14,384 bases of DNA. It comes from Candidatus Sulfotelmatobacter sp. GTDB taxonomy: Bacteria > Acidobacteriota > Terriglobia > Terriglobales > Acidobacteriaceae. This document shows positions 1 through 7,135 of this stretch, piece by piece. Numbering within the stretch: the stretch's first letter is position 1; each line of letters opens with the position of its first letter. A program made the position numbers and the translations under genes. The stretch spans positions 1 to 14,384 of the forward strand of contig JASICF010000529.1 in NCBI GenBank assembly GCA_030044775.1. The letters run 5' to 3'. Under the pieces are notes generated by a model. That model worked only from the letters and a program-made list of their open reading frames with translations, was not told the DNA's origin and did no database searches.

Positions 1-684
1 GTTCGACGGGCGGAAGAGAGTGTGCCGCGCCGCAACCTCATGTACTGGAGCTCCAAAGAGAATCGCTGGAAACCCGTACCTCCGCCCAACGCGGCGGTGA
101 TGAAAGCGGCGCGTTCTGCGGCTGCTGAGGTTAGTCAATATCTTGGCCGAGAGTCGGCCAAATCCGCAAACGCCAGAATCGTTGCCGCGAACTTCGGGGG
201 GATGGCAGCATCGGCCACTTCTACCGATATCGGCAGCGCGATCGAACAGGCCGCGGCCAGGCATAACGTTGACCCCAATCTGGTACGGGCTGTCGTGAAA
301 GTGGAATCGAACTTCAATCCGAACGCGGTTTCCCGCAAGGGGGCGATGGGATTAATGCAGCTAATGCCGGCGACCGCGCGGCAGTTGAATGTAAAAAACC
401 CTTTTGACCCTGAGCAGAACGTCGATGCCGGCGTACGCCATCTGAAACAGTTGCTCGAAAGCTACGGCGGCGACATCAAACTGACCCTCGCTGCCTACAA
501 TGCCGGCGCCGGCGCGGTGGCGCGCAGCTCCGGCGTTCCGCATTATGCGGAAACCCAGAACTATGTTCGCCGCATCACAAACCTGTACTACGGCGGTTCC
601 GATTTCAACTCCGGCGCTTCGCACGATCCTGTCATCGTTCAGCGGGATGCGCATGGCGTGCTGTACATGAGCAACACAGAATAG
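1..684 (+). CDS. Lytic transglycosylase (SLT domain), 5' end cut by window
   Basis: This is a peptidoglycan lytic transglycosylase, which cleaves the MurNAc-GlcNAc bond to leave 1,6-anhydro ends in the periplasm. The frame is open to the left edge. A GTG at position 22 has a purine-rich GGAAGAG just before it, but a protein starting there would have no signal peptide, so I think the real start lies upstream. Counting from GTG 22, the SLT domain covers about residues 72-190. It has the catalytic glutamate E95 in VKVESNFNP, the GLMQLMPATA motif (110-119) and AAYNAGAGAV (157-166). The last 30 residues, after YYGG, look like a short tail. The stop is followed within 100 bases by the start of a second cell-wall hydrolase on the same strand, so the two are probably one operon. 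Family assignment is secure; the N-terminus is unknown. Confidence 0.9.
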   Translation, partial: VRRAEESVPRRNLMYWSSKENRWKPVPPPNAAVMKAARSAAAEVSQYLGRESAKSANARIVAANFGGMAASATSTDIGSAIEQAAARHNVDPNLVRAVVKVESNFNPNAVSRKGAMGLMQLMPATARQLNVKNPFDPEQNVDAGVRHLKQLLESYGGDIKLTLAAYNAGAGAVARSSGVPHYAETQNYVRRITNLYYGGSDFNSGASHDPVIVQRDAHGVLYMSNTE

Positions 685-765
685 TTGTCCGTTTGGCTTT
701 GTCTCTCTGGCACCCAGGCAATTTGCCGTCGAAAAAACTGGAAAGAACGCACGTGGCTGGTTCCA

Positions 766-3102
766 TTGAAGAGTTTATTGCGCCAGCGTGATCTGTGGTC
801 GGCGTTTCTCGCATTCGCCGTTTTCGGCGCAATTGCAACGCCGACCGCTCATGCGCGCGCGCGACATTCCGATTCTTGGGCGCGGGAGCGTTTTGCCGCC
901 GCCGAGCGCATGCGGGAAGCGCTGAACGGACGCCCGCCTGCCGAACGCACGCGCCACGATTATCAGCGGGTGTTGAACGCTTACCGGCTCGTTTATAACG
1001 GCGCGCCGTCTTCATCGAAAGCCGATCCTAGCGTAGTTGCGGTTGCGGAAACGCTCGTCGAAATGGGGCGCCGCTTCGACGATGACAAGATTCTGCACGA
1101 AGCGATCGCGCAGTATAGATTTCTTCGCCGCGAATACCCAGGCAGCAAATATCGCTTTGAGGCCTTATTTACCATCGGCGAAATCTATCAGGATGACCTG
1201 AACGACCCGCAATCGGCCCGCGCGGCTTTTCGGGAATTCCTCGGCCACTATCCTCACAACCGCCTTGCCGACGATGCCCGGCAGGCTGTCGCTGCTTTGA
1301 AACAGCCGGCGGCCAATGCTTCCGGAGGCGGGAAAGCCGCTCAGGAGAAATCATCTGACAAGAACAACGGCGAAAGGGATCTCGCGGAAACCGACGATGC
1401 TGGAGGCAAATTCGCGGGAGAAGCGAAATCGGAAAAGAATGATCGATCTTCGAATCAGGAAGCACCTGCGCTCGCCCGCGAATCGGCAAAAGAAGAATCC
1501 TTTCAGCCTCACCCGGGCCGTCTACCTCGGGTGACCAGCATTCGGCACTGGTCCACTCCCGATTACACGCGAGTGGCCATCGATCTCGATGACGACGTGC
1601 AGTTTACTTCGCAGCGCATTTCTCATCCGGCGCGCATCTACTTCGATCTCCGGGACACGCGGCTCGCCTCAACACTCGTGGGCAAGAGTTTCGATGTGGA
1701 TGACGGTTTTCTCAAGAAGGTTCGGGTTGCGCAGTTTGCGCCGCGCCAAACGCGCATCGTGCTGGAAGTCGATAATCTCTCCGATTACGATGCCTTTCTT
1801 CTGCCGAATCCTTCGCGGCTGATCATCGACATTCACGGCAAGAACGAGCGTGGCAAAATCGCAAAAAGAGTTGTCGACGACTCTGAGGCAGAAAACGCGG
1901 AGCGGCCAGGAGATCAGGAGTCAGACGATAAAGACGACGAAAATGTCCGCGTGGACGACGCCAAATCTGTGGCTCCCATGGACAGCACAAAAACTGGTAA
2001 TCCGGCCCAGGGAGAACCAGGTGATAGCGCAGTCTCTTCGATGCCGTTGCCGACTCTCAATACGCCGCCACGCAGCGGAATCGTCAAGAGAATTGTCGAG
2101 GCTGATGACGATGATGACGATGACGTGGCGAAAAGCTCACCGGCCCCATCGGCGGCACACGCCGTGCGGCGATTGCAATCGGCCGATTCCGGCGGACAAG
2201 AGTCTAGAGATTTCAAGAGCGACTCGGCAACAGCAACCTTATCCGAAAGCCCGAGTGATCGGATCTCTTCGCCTCGCAAAACCTCTCCGCGCAAGCTCAG
2301 CAGCAACTCCGATGCCTCGCAATTTTCTGTTCGTGAGGCGAGACCCACGGAGACTGGCGACCGTTCTTTGATCCGCGCGCTCGGCCTGAAAATCGGCAAG
2401 ATCGTGATCGATCCCGGACACGGAGGCCACGATACCGGGACCATCGGCCCTGACGGTCTGGAAGAGAAGGATCTAGTTCTCGACGTCGGCCGGCGTCTCG
2501 GCAAAATACTCGAAGCGCGCCTCGGCGCAGAAGTGGTTTACACCCGTAAAGACGATACGTTCATTCCGCTGGAAACCCGCACGGCCATCGCAAACCAGGC
2601 GCGCGCCGACCTGTTCGTTTCCATTCACGCCAATTCAAGCCACGATCCGGATGCCCGCGGAGTCGAGACCTATTACCTGAATTTCACATCTTCGCCGGAA
2701 GCGCTCGAAGTTGCGGCGCGCGAGAACGCCGTTTCCGAGACCTCGATCTACGAATTGCAGGATCTGGTCAAGAAGATTGCCCTGAAGGAAAAAATCGAAG
2801 AATCGCGTGAGTTCGCCTGGGATGTGGAGGAATCTCTCCATGCCGGACTTGCGGCAAAGAGTCCCGCAATCCGCGACCGGGGAGTGAAAAAGGCTCCATT
2901 CATCGTGCTGATCGGCGCGAACATGCCCTCGATTCTTGCCGAAATTTCCTTCGTCAGCAATCCCACCGATGAGCGCCGCCTCCTTACCGGAGAATACCGC
3001 CAGCGTATCGCCGAATCCCTCTACCGCGGCATCGCCAAATACGCCAACGGCTTGAGCGGGGTAAAAGTTGCCAGCAAGATCGACAAAGACGCCGCGCATT
3101 AG
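766..3102 (+). CDS. N-acetylmuramoyl-L-alanine amidase with TPR-like and AMIN domains
   Basis: Zinc amidase of the AmiC/Amidase_3 family, which removes stem peptides from peptidoglycan. I chose TTG 766 because it gives a compact signal peptide (MKSLLRQR, hydrophobic core, AHA cleavage after residue 30). The frame is open back to TTG 685, directly after the transglycosylase stop, and neither start has a strong ribosome-binding site. Order of parts for the 778-aa form: TPR/BamD-like helices at about 35-180; charged linker; AMIN domain about 256-358 (peptidoglycan or pole targeting); a long Ser/Asp-rich linker with seven consecutive Asp at 447-453; Amidase_3 about 543-765. The predicted zinc ligands are H552 (DPGHGG), E567 (LEEKD) and H621 (SIHAN). 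The catalytic glutamate is E726 (LAEISFVSN). All key residues are present, so it should be active. The TPR-AMIN-amidase order and the length are larger than the enterobacterial AmiC pattern. Confidence 0.93.
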   Translation: MKSLLRQRDLWSAFLAFAVFGAIATPTAHARARHSDSWARERFAAAERMREALNGRPPAERTRHDYQRVLNAYRLVYNGAPSSSKADPSVVAVAETLVEMGRRFDDDKILHEAIAQYRFLRREYPGSKYRFEALFTIGEIYQDDLNDPQSARAAFREFLGHYPHNRLADDARQAVAALKQPAANASGGGKAAQEKSSDKNNGERDLAETDDAGGKFAGEAKSEKNDRSSNQEAPALARESAKEESFQPHPGRLPRVTSIRHWSTPDYTRVAIDLDDDVQFTSQRISHPARIYFDLRDTRLASTLVGKSFDVDDGFLKKVRVAQFAPRQTRIVLEVDNLSDYDAFLLPNPSRLIIDIHGKNERGKIAKRVVDDSEAENAERPGDQESDDKDDENVRVDDAKSVAPMDSTKTGNPAQGEPGDSAVSSMPLPTLNTPPRSGIVKRIVEADDDDDDDVAKSSPAPSAAHAVRRLQSADSGGQESRDFKSDSATATLSESPSDRISSPRKTSPRKLSSNSDASQFSVREARPTETGDRSLIRALGLKIGKIVIDPGHGGHDTGTIGPDGLEEKDLVLDVGRRLGKILEARLGAEVVYTRKDDTFIPLETRTAIANQARADLFVSIHANSSHDPDARGVETYYLNFTSSPEALEVAARENAVSETSIYELQDLVKKIALKEKIEESREFAWDVEESLHAGLAAKSPAIRDRGVKKAPFIVLIGANMPSILAEISFVSNPTDERRLLTGEYRQRIAESLYRGIAKYANGLSGVKVASKIDKDAAH

Positions 3103-3211
3103 CCTTTGTAATCCGCAGCCTCGCTGCCCACTGGACAAAATCTGTCGCCCTTGGCGCTCTCCTTAGCCGTTTCGGAAACTTTTCCTGCTCTCTGTGGTCT
3201 AATTAGGAGAG

Positions 3212-4387
3212 ATGCGCGGCGGATCGATTTTTCCAAAGCTGCCGATTGTGCTGGCTTTTTCAGCTTTCGGCGTTTGTCTGGCCTCCACGGCAACTCCACA
3301 AGCCGCCTCGATTCCGCCAATCCTTCCAACCCAGTTTTCTGACTGGCAGATGCAAGGTGCTCCGCAGGCAAGCAAAGACGCTTCCGTAGCCGATCCGGCA
3401 AACGCAGCTCTGCTCAAAGAATACGGCTTCACGGATGTCGAATCTGCCAAGTATTCAAGCGATGACGGCCGCACCCTCACGGTTCGCGCGGCTCGCTTTA
3501 CCGACGCCAGCGGCGCCTTCGGCGCATATACTTTCTATCTTCAGCCTGCCATGGTACCCGAAGAGATCGGCGATCAGGGATCGTCTCTCGACCGGCGTGT
3601 CCTGTTTTATCGCGGAAATGTCGTGGTGGATGCTGTTTTCAGCCAGATGACCGCGATGTCAGCGGCCAGCCTTCGCGAATTAGCCGGCAGGATTCGTCTC
3701 CCGGCTGGGAATGCGGCGGAGTTGCCTCCGATTTTGGCTTTCATGCCTCACCACGGCTATCAGACGAACACGGAAAAGTACGCCGAGGGACCGCTCGCTC
3801 TAGACGCCATAGGAGCTCCGCTTCCTGAGAATTTGGTCAACTTCAGTTCCAACCCTGAAGTTGTCCTTGGACAGTATTCTTCGCCAAGTGGAACCGTGAC
3901 ACTGATGCTCATCGAATACCCGACCCCGGCGTTGGCGATTGCGCAACTGCGCACCATCGATGCTGCATATCATGCGGAAGCACCCCAAGCGGGAGTCACC
4001 ACGGTGGAAAAAGTCGGCCCATTCTTTGATAAGCGCAGCGGGCCGATTGTGGCAGTTGTTGCGGGACCGCTCTCCGAGAGCGATGCGCAAACCCTGCTTG
4101 GTGCGGTGCACTACGAAGCCAGCGTTACCTGGAACGAAAACACCTACTTTGACAAGAAAAACAACATTGCGAATCTGCTGGTGAATATCATCCTGCTGTG
4201 CATCATTGTTGGCGCTATTTCTCTGGCGGCCGGGGTGGCCTTCGGTGGGCTTCGCGTCCTTATGCGGCGCTACTTCCCCAGCACAGCCGACCAGACCGAA
4301 TTCATTTCTCTTGACCTGACTGAGACCCCTTCCGCCGGCTCAAGAACCGAAACGGGGAGCGCCGGAAGCCCATCGAAACCGGCATAA
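3212..4387 (+). CDS. DUF6599-type exported, membrane-anchored protein of unknown function
   Basis: A 391-aa protein that I recognise as resembling the DUF6599 proteins common in Acidobacteriota; no biochemical role is known to me. The ATG is preceded by AGGAG (3205-3209) with very short spacing. Residues 1 to about 32 form a signal peptide with an Ala-rich end. The extracytoplasmic body has the motifs LKEYGFTDVESAKY, LTVRAARFTDASGAFGAYTFY and RVLFYRGNVVVDA, and appears to be two copies of a similar fold (about 35-170 and 175-310). One transmembrane segment lies at about 320-346, followed by a basic stop-transfer RRYF and a Pro/Ser/Thr-rich tail inside the cell. It follows the amidase gene by 109 bases on the same strand, so a cell-envelope role is plausible, but that is inference. 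I see no terminator in the gap. Confidence 0.85.
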   Translation: MRGGSIFPKLPIVLAFSAFGVCLASTATPQAASIPPILPTQFSDWQMQGAPQASKDASVADPANAALLKEYGFTDVESAKYSSDDGRTLTVRAARFTDASGAFGAYTFYLQPAMVPEEIGDQGSSLDRRVLFYRGNVVVDAVFSQMTAMSAASLRELAGRIRLPAGNAAELPPILAFMPHHGYQTNTEKYAEGPLALDAIGAPLPENLVNFSSNPEVVLGQYSSPSGTVTLMLIEYPTPALAIAQLRTIDAAYHAEAPQAGVTTVEKVGPFFDKRSGPIVAVVAGPLSESDAQTLLGAVHYEASVTWNENTYFDKKNNIANLLVNIILLCIIVGAISLAAGVAFGGLRVLMRRYFPSTADQTEFISLDLTETPSAGSRTETGSAGSPSKPA

Positions 4388-4513
4388 CTACCTAAGAACA
4401 ACGGATTTGCGGCCTCCGATGGCACCCTTTGTCTCAATTTGAAACGATTTTCGCCGATGTTGACCAAATCCTTAAGTTATTGAAACGAAAGAGATTTATT
4501 TACGAAAAATTCC

Positions 4514-4543
4514 TTGACACCCTGCTTTTTCGGCTCATAAGAT
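4514..4543 (+). promoter_or_regulatory. Sigma70-like promoter, TTGACA-N18-TAAGAT
   Basis: A perfect -35 TTGACA (4514-4519) lies 18 bases from TAAGAT (4538-4543), four of six matches to TATAAT. The upstream 70 bases are rich in A/T runs, as an UP element would be. It is the best promoter match in the window. The predicted start is near 4550. It could drive a short RNA ending at 4637 or read on into the zinc-ribbon gene at 4757. Confidence 0.6.
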
Positions 4544-4556
4544 TTTCTCCAGAAAA
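4543..4556. promoter_or_regulatory. Dyad at predicted transcription start (operator-like)
   Basis: TTTTCT-CC-AGAAAA is a perfect inverted repeat with 6-bp arms. It begins at the last base of the -10 box and spans the predicted start site, a usual position for a repressor operator. Chance occurrence in A/T-rich DNA is possible. Confidence 0.35.
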
Positions 4557-4640
4557 GTTTTGACGGAATCTTTCTTTGCCTCCGTTGGAACTATTCTCCC
4601 TTGAAGAAGAGGCTGCCCTGTTGCCGGGTGGCCTTTTCGT
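4550..4640 (+). ncRNA. Candidate small RNA or attenuated leader, unnamed
   Basis: The segment is bounded by the promoter at 4514-4543 and the hairpin/T-tract at 4611-4637, giving a transcript of about 90 nt. Inside it, TGACGGA (4561-4567) can pair with TCCGTTG (4581-4587, two G-U pairs) around a 13-nt loop. The unpaired stretch 4588-4610 includes CTCCCTTGAAGAAGA, which could base-pair with other RNAs. I do not recognise a named family. It lies about 115 bases before the zinc-ribbon gene, so an attenuator for that gene is the main alternative. Confidence 0.35.
4611..4637 (+). terminator. Rho-independent terminator candidate
   Basis: GGCTGCCC (4611-4618) pairs with GGGTGGCC (4626-4633) through eight pairs, two of them G-T, closing a 7-nt loop. 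TTTT follows directly at 4634-4637, then CGTTT. Stem and position suit termination of the transcript starting near 4550. Confidence 0.5.
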
Positions 4641-4756
4641 TTACCGGTAAAATTCATGCTGATCGGCGCTCTTTGGCTTGATTGATCGCCGCTTTTTTGC
4701 TGAACCCGAAACAATAAACGGCAATTGTGATTGCTCAAGCGAGATGGGAGGGCGAG

Positions 4757-5242
4757 ATGTATTGCGACAAATGTGGAGCTCAGGTTCAACCCGACCAGGC
4801 ATTCTGCAGTCGCTGCGGCAAGCAACTCGCGAATTCAGTGATCGCCATGCTGCCCCGGCGAGGCCGGGTGCAGGAACATCTGAACCTGGTAGCAATCTTT
4901 TGGCTTGCTTTCTCGGCTTTGGATGCGGTCGGCGGCGTCGTGCTGATCGTCATCGCCAATACCCTCTTCGTGCGTGGCAGGGTGAATGCGCCAACATTCC
5001 TGCATCCGTTGCTCGGAGTCCTGGGAGTTTTCATTCTTGCCAAAGCGGGCATCGGACTGGCTGCCGGTTTCGGGCTGATGCAGCACGAAACATGGGCGCG
5101 CACGCTTGTTCTGATCCTGGCCTTCATCGCGCTGTTCACCACCATTCCGTTCGGCACAGCGCTCGGCATTTATACGATGTGGGTATTAATGCCGCGGGAA
5201 TCCGAGAAAGAGTATGACGCAATGGCAGCACGAGCCGCATAG
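4757..5242 (+). CDS. Zinc-ribbon membrane protein of unknown function
   Basis: A 161-aa protein. ATG 4757 is chosen over the in-frame GTG 4727 because GGGAGGG (4746-4752) sits at proper distance before it and the zinc ribbon then starts at once. The ribbon is C3-x2-C6 and C17-x2-C20 (MYCDKCG, FCSRCGKQL), the zinc_ribbon_2/DUF-type N-terminal knuckle seen in many small bacterial membrane proteins. After a short basic linker come three to four hydrophobic segments at roughly 43-70, 82-108 and 113-142, so the protein sits in the membrane with the ribbon in the cytoplasm. The C-terminus is charged. No enzyme motif is seen and the function is unknown. The upstream candidate leader RNA may control it. 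Confidence 0.85.
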   Translation: MYCDKCGAQVQPDQAFCSRCGKQLANSVIAMLPRRGRVQEHLNLVAIFWLAFSALDAVGGVVLIVIANTLFVRGRVNAPTFLHPLLGVLGVFILAKAGIGLAAGFGLMQHETWARTLVLILAFIALFTTIPFGTALGIYTMWVLMPRESEKEYDAMAARAA

Positions 5243-5296
5243 CCGCTTTATTTGTCGAACTAAGTGAGGCGCACGGCTTTGCATGTTGGGCAAGAG

Positions 5297-5329
5297 TTCT
5301 GAGATTTCCTCGCTCCGCTCAGAATGACA
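5297..5329 (-). repeat. CHSERSEE-type dispersed intergenic repeat
   Basis: Read on the minus strand the segment is a copy of the short sequence TGTCATTCTGAGCGGAGCGA followed by GGAAATCTCAGAA. It is dispersed in many bacterial genomes and often mis-annotated as peptides containing CHSERSEE; here the minus-strand translation does read CHSERSEEISE. Perfect 7-bp outer arms TTCTGAG (5297-5303) and CTCAGAA (5318-5324) make a hairpin. Identification is from memory of the motif; the function of these repeats is unknown to me. Confidence 0.7.
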
Positions 5330-5434
5330 ATGCCTGCCGCCACTGCCATCCGATTTCCTTTGCAACCAATGCTTTTCACCCAATGTAGGTTTCTGGTACT
5401 GTTTTGAATCTGCATCGCGGTCGAATTCTATATA

Positions 5435-5464
5435 TTTGTGACGATGATCTTTGTGACGATGATC
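5435..5464. repeat. Exact tandem duplication, 2 x 15 bp
   Basis: TTTGTGACGATGATC occurs twice head to tail (5435-5449 and 5450-5464) with no mismatch, about 95 bases before the pntAA start codon. It may be a pair of regulator sites or a recent slippage event. Confidence 0.85.
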
Positions 5465-5559
5465 ACCGTAAAGACGGTAAAGCTTCCCGTAGTATTCGCC
5501 GTTACCAGTAACAGGCTCGTCTCGCCTGCAAATCTTCTCTCCGGAGAAAGGACCGCCGC

Positions 5560-6735
5560 GTGATTGTTGGAGTTCCGAAAGAAAGCTATCCGGGAGAACG
5601 CCGGGTTGCGCTCGTTCCGGCTGTCGTTCCCTTACTCGCGAAAGCCGGCTTGGAGGTTGTTATCGAGTCTGCGGCGGGCGAGCAGGCGGGCTATCCTGAC
5701 TCCCACTACACGGAAAAAGGCGGGAAGGTTCTTCCCGATCGTGCCGCTGTTTTCAGCGCTGCCGACATCATTGTTCAAGTGCTTTGCTATGGCGCGAATG
5801 ACATTAGCGGCAAAGCCGATCTTCCGCTTCTTCGCCGCGGCCAGATTCTCGTTGGCTTTCTTCGCCCGCTGGGAGCCGCGGAGGTGGTCCAGGAAGTCGC
5901 GGCCACAGGAGCAACGTCATTCGCTGTTGAACTCATGCCGCGCACTACCCGCGCACAGAGCATGGACGCGCTTTCGTCGATGGCTACCATTTCCGGCTAT
6001 AAAGCGGTCATTCTGGCTGCGGAAAAATCCATCCGTCTCTTTCCCATGATGACCACGGCCGCCGGAACAATTACTCCGGCCCGGGTCCTTATTATTGGCG
6101 TCGGCGTCGCTGGGCTCCAGGCTATCTCGACTGCGCGGCGATTAGGTGCTGTCGCCTCGGCTTATGACATGCGACCCGCTGCCAAGGAGCAGGTGCAAAG
6201 CCTGGGCGGACGATTCATTGAACTACCCATCGAAGCCCAGAATGCGCAGGATGCCCGTGGTTACGGTACCGCGCAAGACGAAAGCTTTTACGCGCGACAG
6301 CGTGAGCTTCTCACTCGCGTCGTTTCCGAAACCGATATTGTCATAACGACCGCAGTCGTTCCCGGGAAGAAAGCACCGGTTCTCGTGACCGGTGAGATGG
6401 TCAAGAAGATGGGCGCCGGCTCGGTGATCGTCGATCTCGCCGCCGAGCGCGGCGGAAACTGTGAACTCACCGAGATGGGGAAGGCGGTCGATGTCAAGGG
6501 TGTTTTGATTCTGGGACCGGTAAATTTGGCGAGTACCGTTCCGTTTCATGCCAGCCAGATGTATTCGAAGAATGTCACATCGTTTCTCACTAACCTGGTG
6601 AAAGACGGCAAAGTTCGTCCGCCGGAGACCGACGACATTATTCGTGAGACTCTCCTAACCCAGGGTGGTGAAATCGTAAACGCGAGAGTGCGGGAGTTTT
6701 TCAAACTGCCGGCTCTGGTGGCCGCTAGTCAGTGA
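5560..6735 (+). CDS. pntAA: NAD(P) transhydrogenase subunit alpha part 1 (NAD-binding dI)
   Basis: This is the soluble NAD(H)-binding component (domain I) of proton-translocating transhydrogenase, which passes hydride between NADH and NADP+ using the proton gradient. GTG 5560 is preceded by AAAGGA (5547-5552) seven bases away. At 391 aa it matches the split alpha subunit of Rhodospirillum rubrum rather than the ~510-aa fused PntA of E. coli, and it lacks the C-terminal membrane helices. Visible motifs are RAQSMDALSS (131-140), the Rossmann G180-x-G182-x2-G185 in IGVGVAGLQAI, acidic D203 at the end of the second strand, the mobile-loop region with ARGYGTAQ (232-239), and ITTAVVPGKKAPVL (262-275). 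All are conserved, so it should be active. It heads an operon with pntAB and pntB. Confidence 0.96.
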   Translation: MIVGVPKESYPGERRVALVPAVVPLLAKAGLEVVIESAAGEQAGYPDSHYTEKGGKVLPDRAAVFSAADIIVQVLCYGANDISGKADLPLLRRGQILVGFLRPLGAAEVVQEVAATGATSFAVELMPRTTRAQSMDALSSMATISGYKAVILAAEKSIRLFPMMTTAAGTITPARVLIIGVGVAGLQAISTARRLGAVASAYDMRPAAKEQVQSLGGRFIELPIEAQNAQDARGYGTAQDESFYARQRELLTRVVSETDIVITTAVVPGKKAPVLVTGEMVKKMGAGSVIVDLAAERGGNCELTEMGKAVDVKGVLILGPVNLASTVPFHASQMYSKNVTSFLTNLVKDGKVRPPETDDIIRETLLTQGGEIVNARVREFFKLPALVAASQ

Positions 6736-6797
6736 TCGCGCCACTCGCCAGTCCGGCGGCGAACGGCCATTCGTGCTTCAGCTTTACACGTGCAGGG

Positions 6798-6820
6798 GGG
6801 CCCCGCGAGAGCGGGCGCCC
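6798..6820 (+). promoter_or_regulatory. GNRA-capped hairpin before the pntAB ribosome-binding site
   Basis: GGGC-CCCGC (6798-6806) pairs with GCGGG-(C)-GCCC (6811-6820) around a GAGA tetraloop: nine G-C pairs with one bulged C. It ends seven bases before AAGGAG (6828-6833) of pntAB. No T-tract follows, so it is more likely an RNA stability or processing element in the operon than a terminator. Confidence 0.55.
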
Positions 6821-6838
6821 AGATAAAAAGGAGCAGTC

Positions 6839-7135
6839 GTGCCAGCAGATTTTATTTCCAATCTTTACGTTTTCATTCTGGCGGGGTTCGTTGGATTTGA
6901 ATTGATCAAACGCGTGTCTCCGCTGCTTCACACTCCGCTCATGTCGCTCACGAACGCTCTCGACGCAATTGTGGTCGTCGCCGCGATCATCATCACCGGC
7001 CGGCATGAGACAAAGCTCACCGTCGTGCTTGGAGCGATTGCAGTCGCGGCCTCCTTCAGCAATATGGTGGGCGGCTTCCTGATTACTGACCGCATGCTGC
7101 GCATGTTCAAGTCCGGCAGGTCGAAACAACAATGA
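6839..7135 (+). CDS. pntAB: NAD(P) transhydrogenase subunit alpha part 2 (membrane)
   Basis: A 98-aa membrane subunit equal to the C-terminal helices of fused PntA (part of domain II), which forms the proton channel together with PntB. GTG 6839 has AAGGAG (6828-6833) five bases upstream. Three hydrophobic segments are visible at about 7-25, 37-57 and 62-83, with typical sequence VFILAGFVGFELIKR and TPLMSLTNALDAIVV, which I recognise from this family. The protein ends in a basic tail. Its stop overlaps the pntB start in ATGA, which points to translational coupling. The 103-base gap after pntAA is longer than usual for this operon and holds a strong hairpin. Confidence 0.95.
   Translation: MPADFISNLYVFILAGFVGFELIKRVSPLLHTPLMSLTNALDAIVVVAAIIITGRHETKLTVVLGAIAVAASFSNMVGGFLITDRMLRMFKSGRSKQQ

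Larger units (their letters stand above)
4388..4756. other. Intergenic region with promoter, possible small RNA and leader
   Basis: This 369-base gap is AT-rich in its first half. It holds two copies of TTGAAACGA (4439-4447 and 4480-4488), a sigma70-like promoter (4514-4543), a dyad at the predicted start site (4543-4556), a small hairpin (arms 4561-4567 and 4581-4587) and a terminator-like hairpin (4611-4637). A second, weak 5-bp hairpin (4664-4668 / 4687-4691) with six T lies before the next gene. No protein-coding frame with a credible start is seen. Confidence 0.6.
5243..5559. other. Intergenic region upstream of pnt operon
   Basis: A 317-base gap with no credible coding frame. It holds a CHSERSEE-type repeat (5297-5329), a loose promoter-like TTGAAT (5404-5409) with TATATA/TATATT around 5429-5436 at non-ideal spacing, an exact 15-bp tandem duplication (5435-5464), a small hairpin ACCGT-AAAG-ACGGT (5465-5478) and a dyad GTTAC-CA-GTAAC (5501-5512). 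The pnt ribosome-binding site is at 5547-5552. Confidence 0.6.

Noticed and set aside
4664..4698. Second terminator (CGGCG/CGCCG with six T) before the zinc-ribbon gene
   Set aside because: Only five pairs with an 18-nt loop; too weak to call as a separate terminator.
5186..5383. Minus-strand ORF of 65 codons containing CHSERSEEISE
   Set aside because: It is a translation of the dispersed intergenic repeat and of the end of the zinc-ribbon gene; such peptides are well-known mis-annotations.
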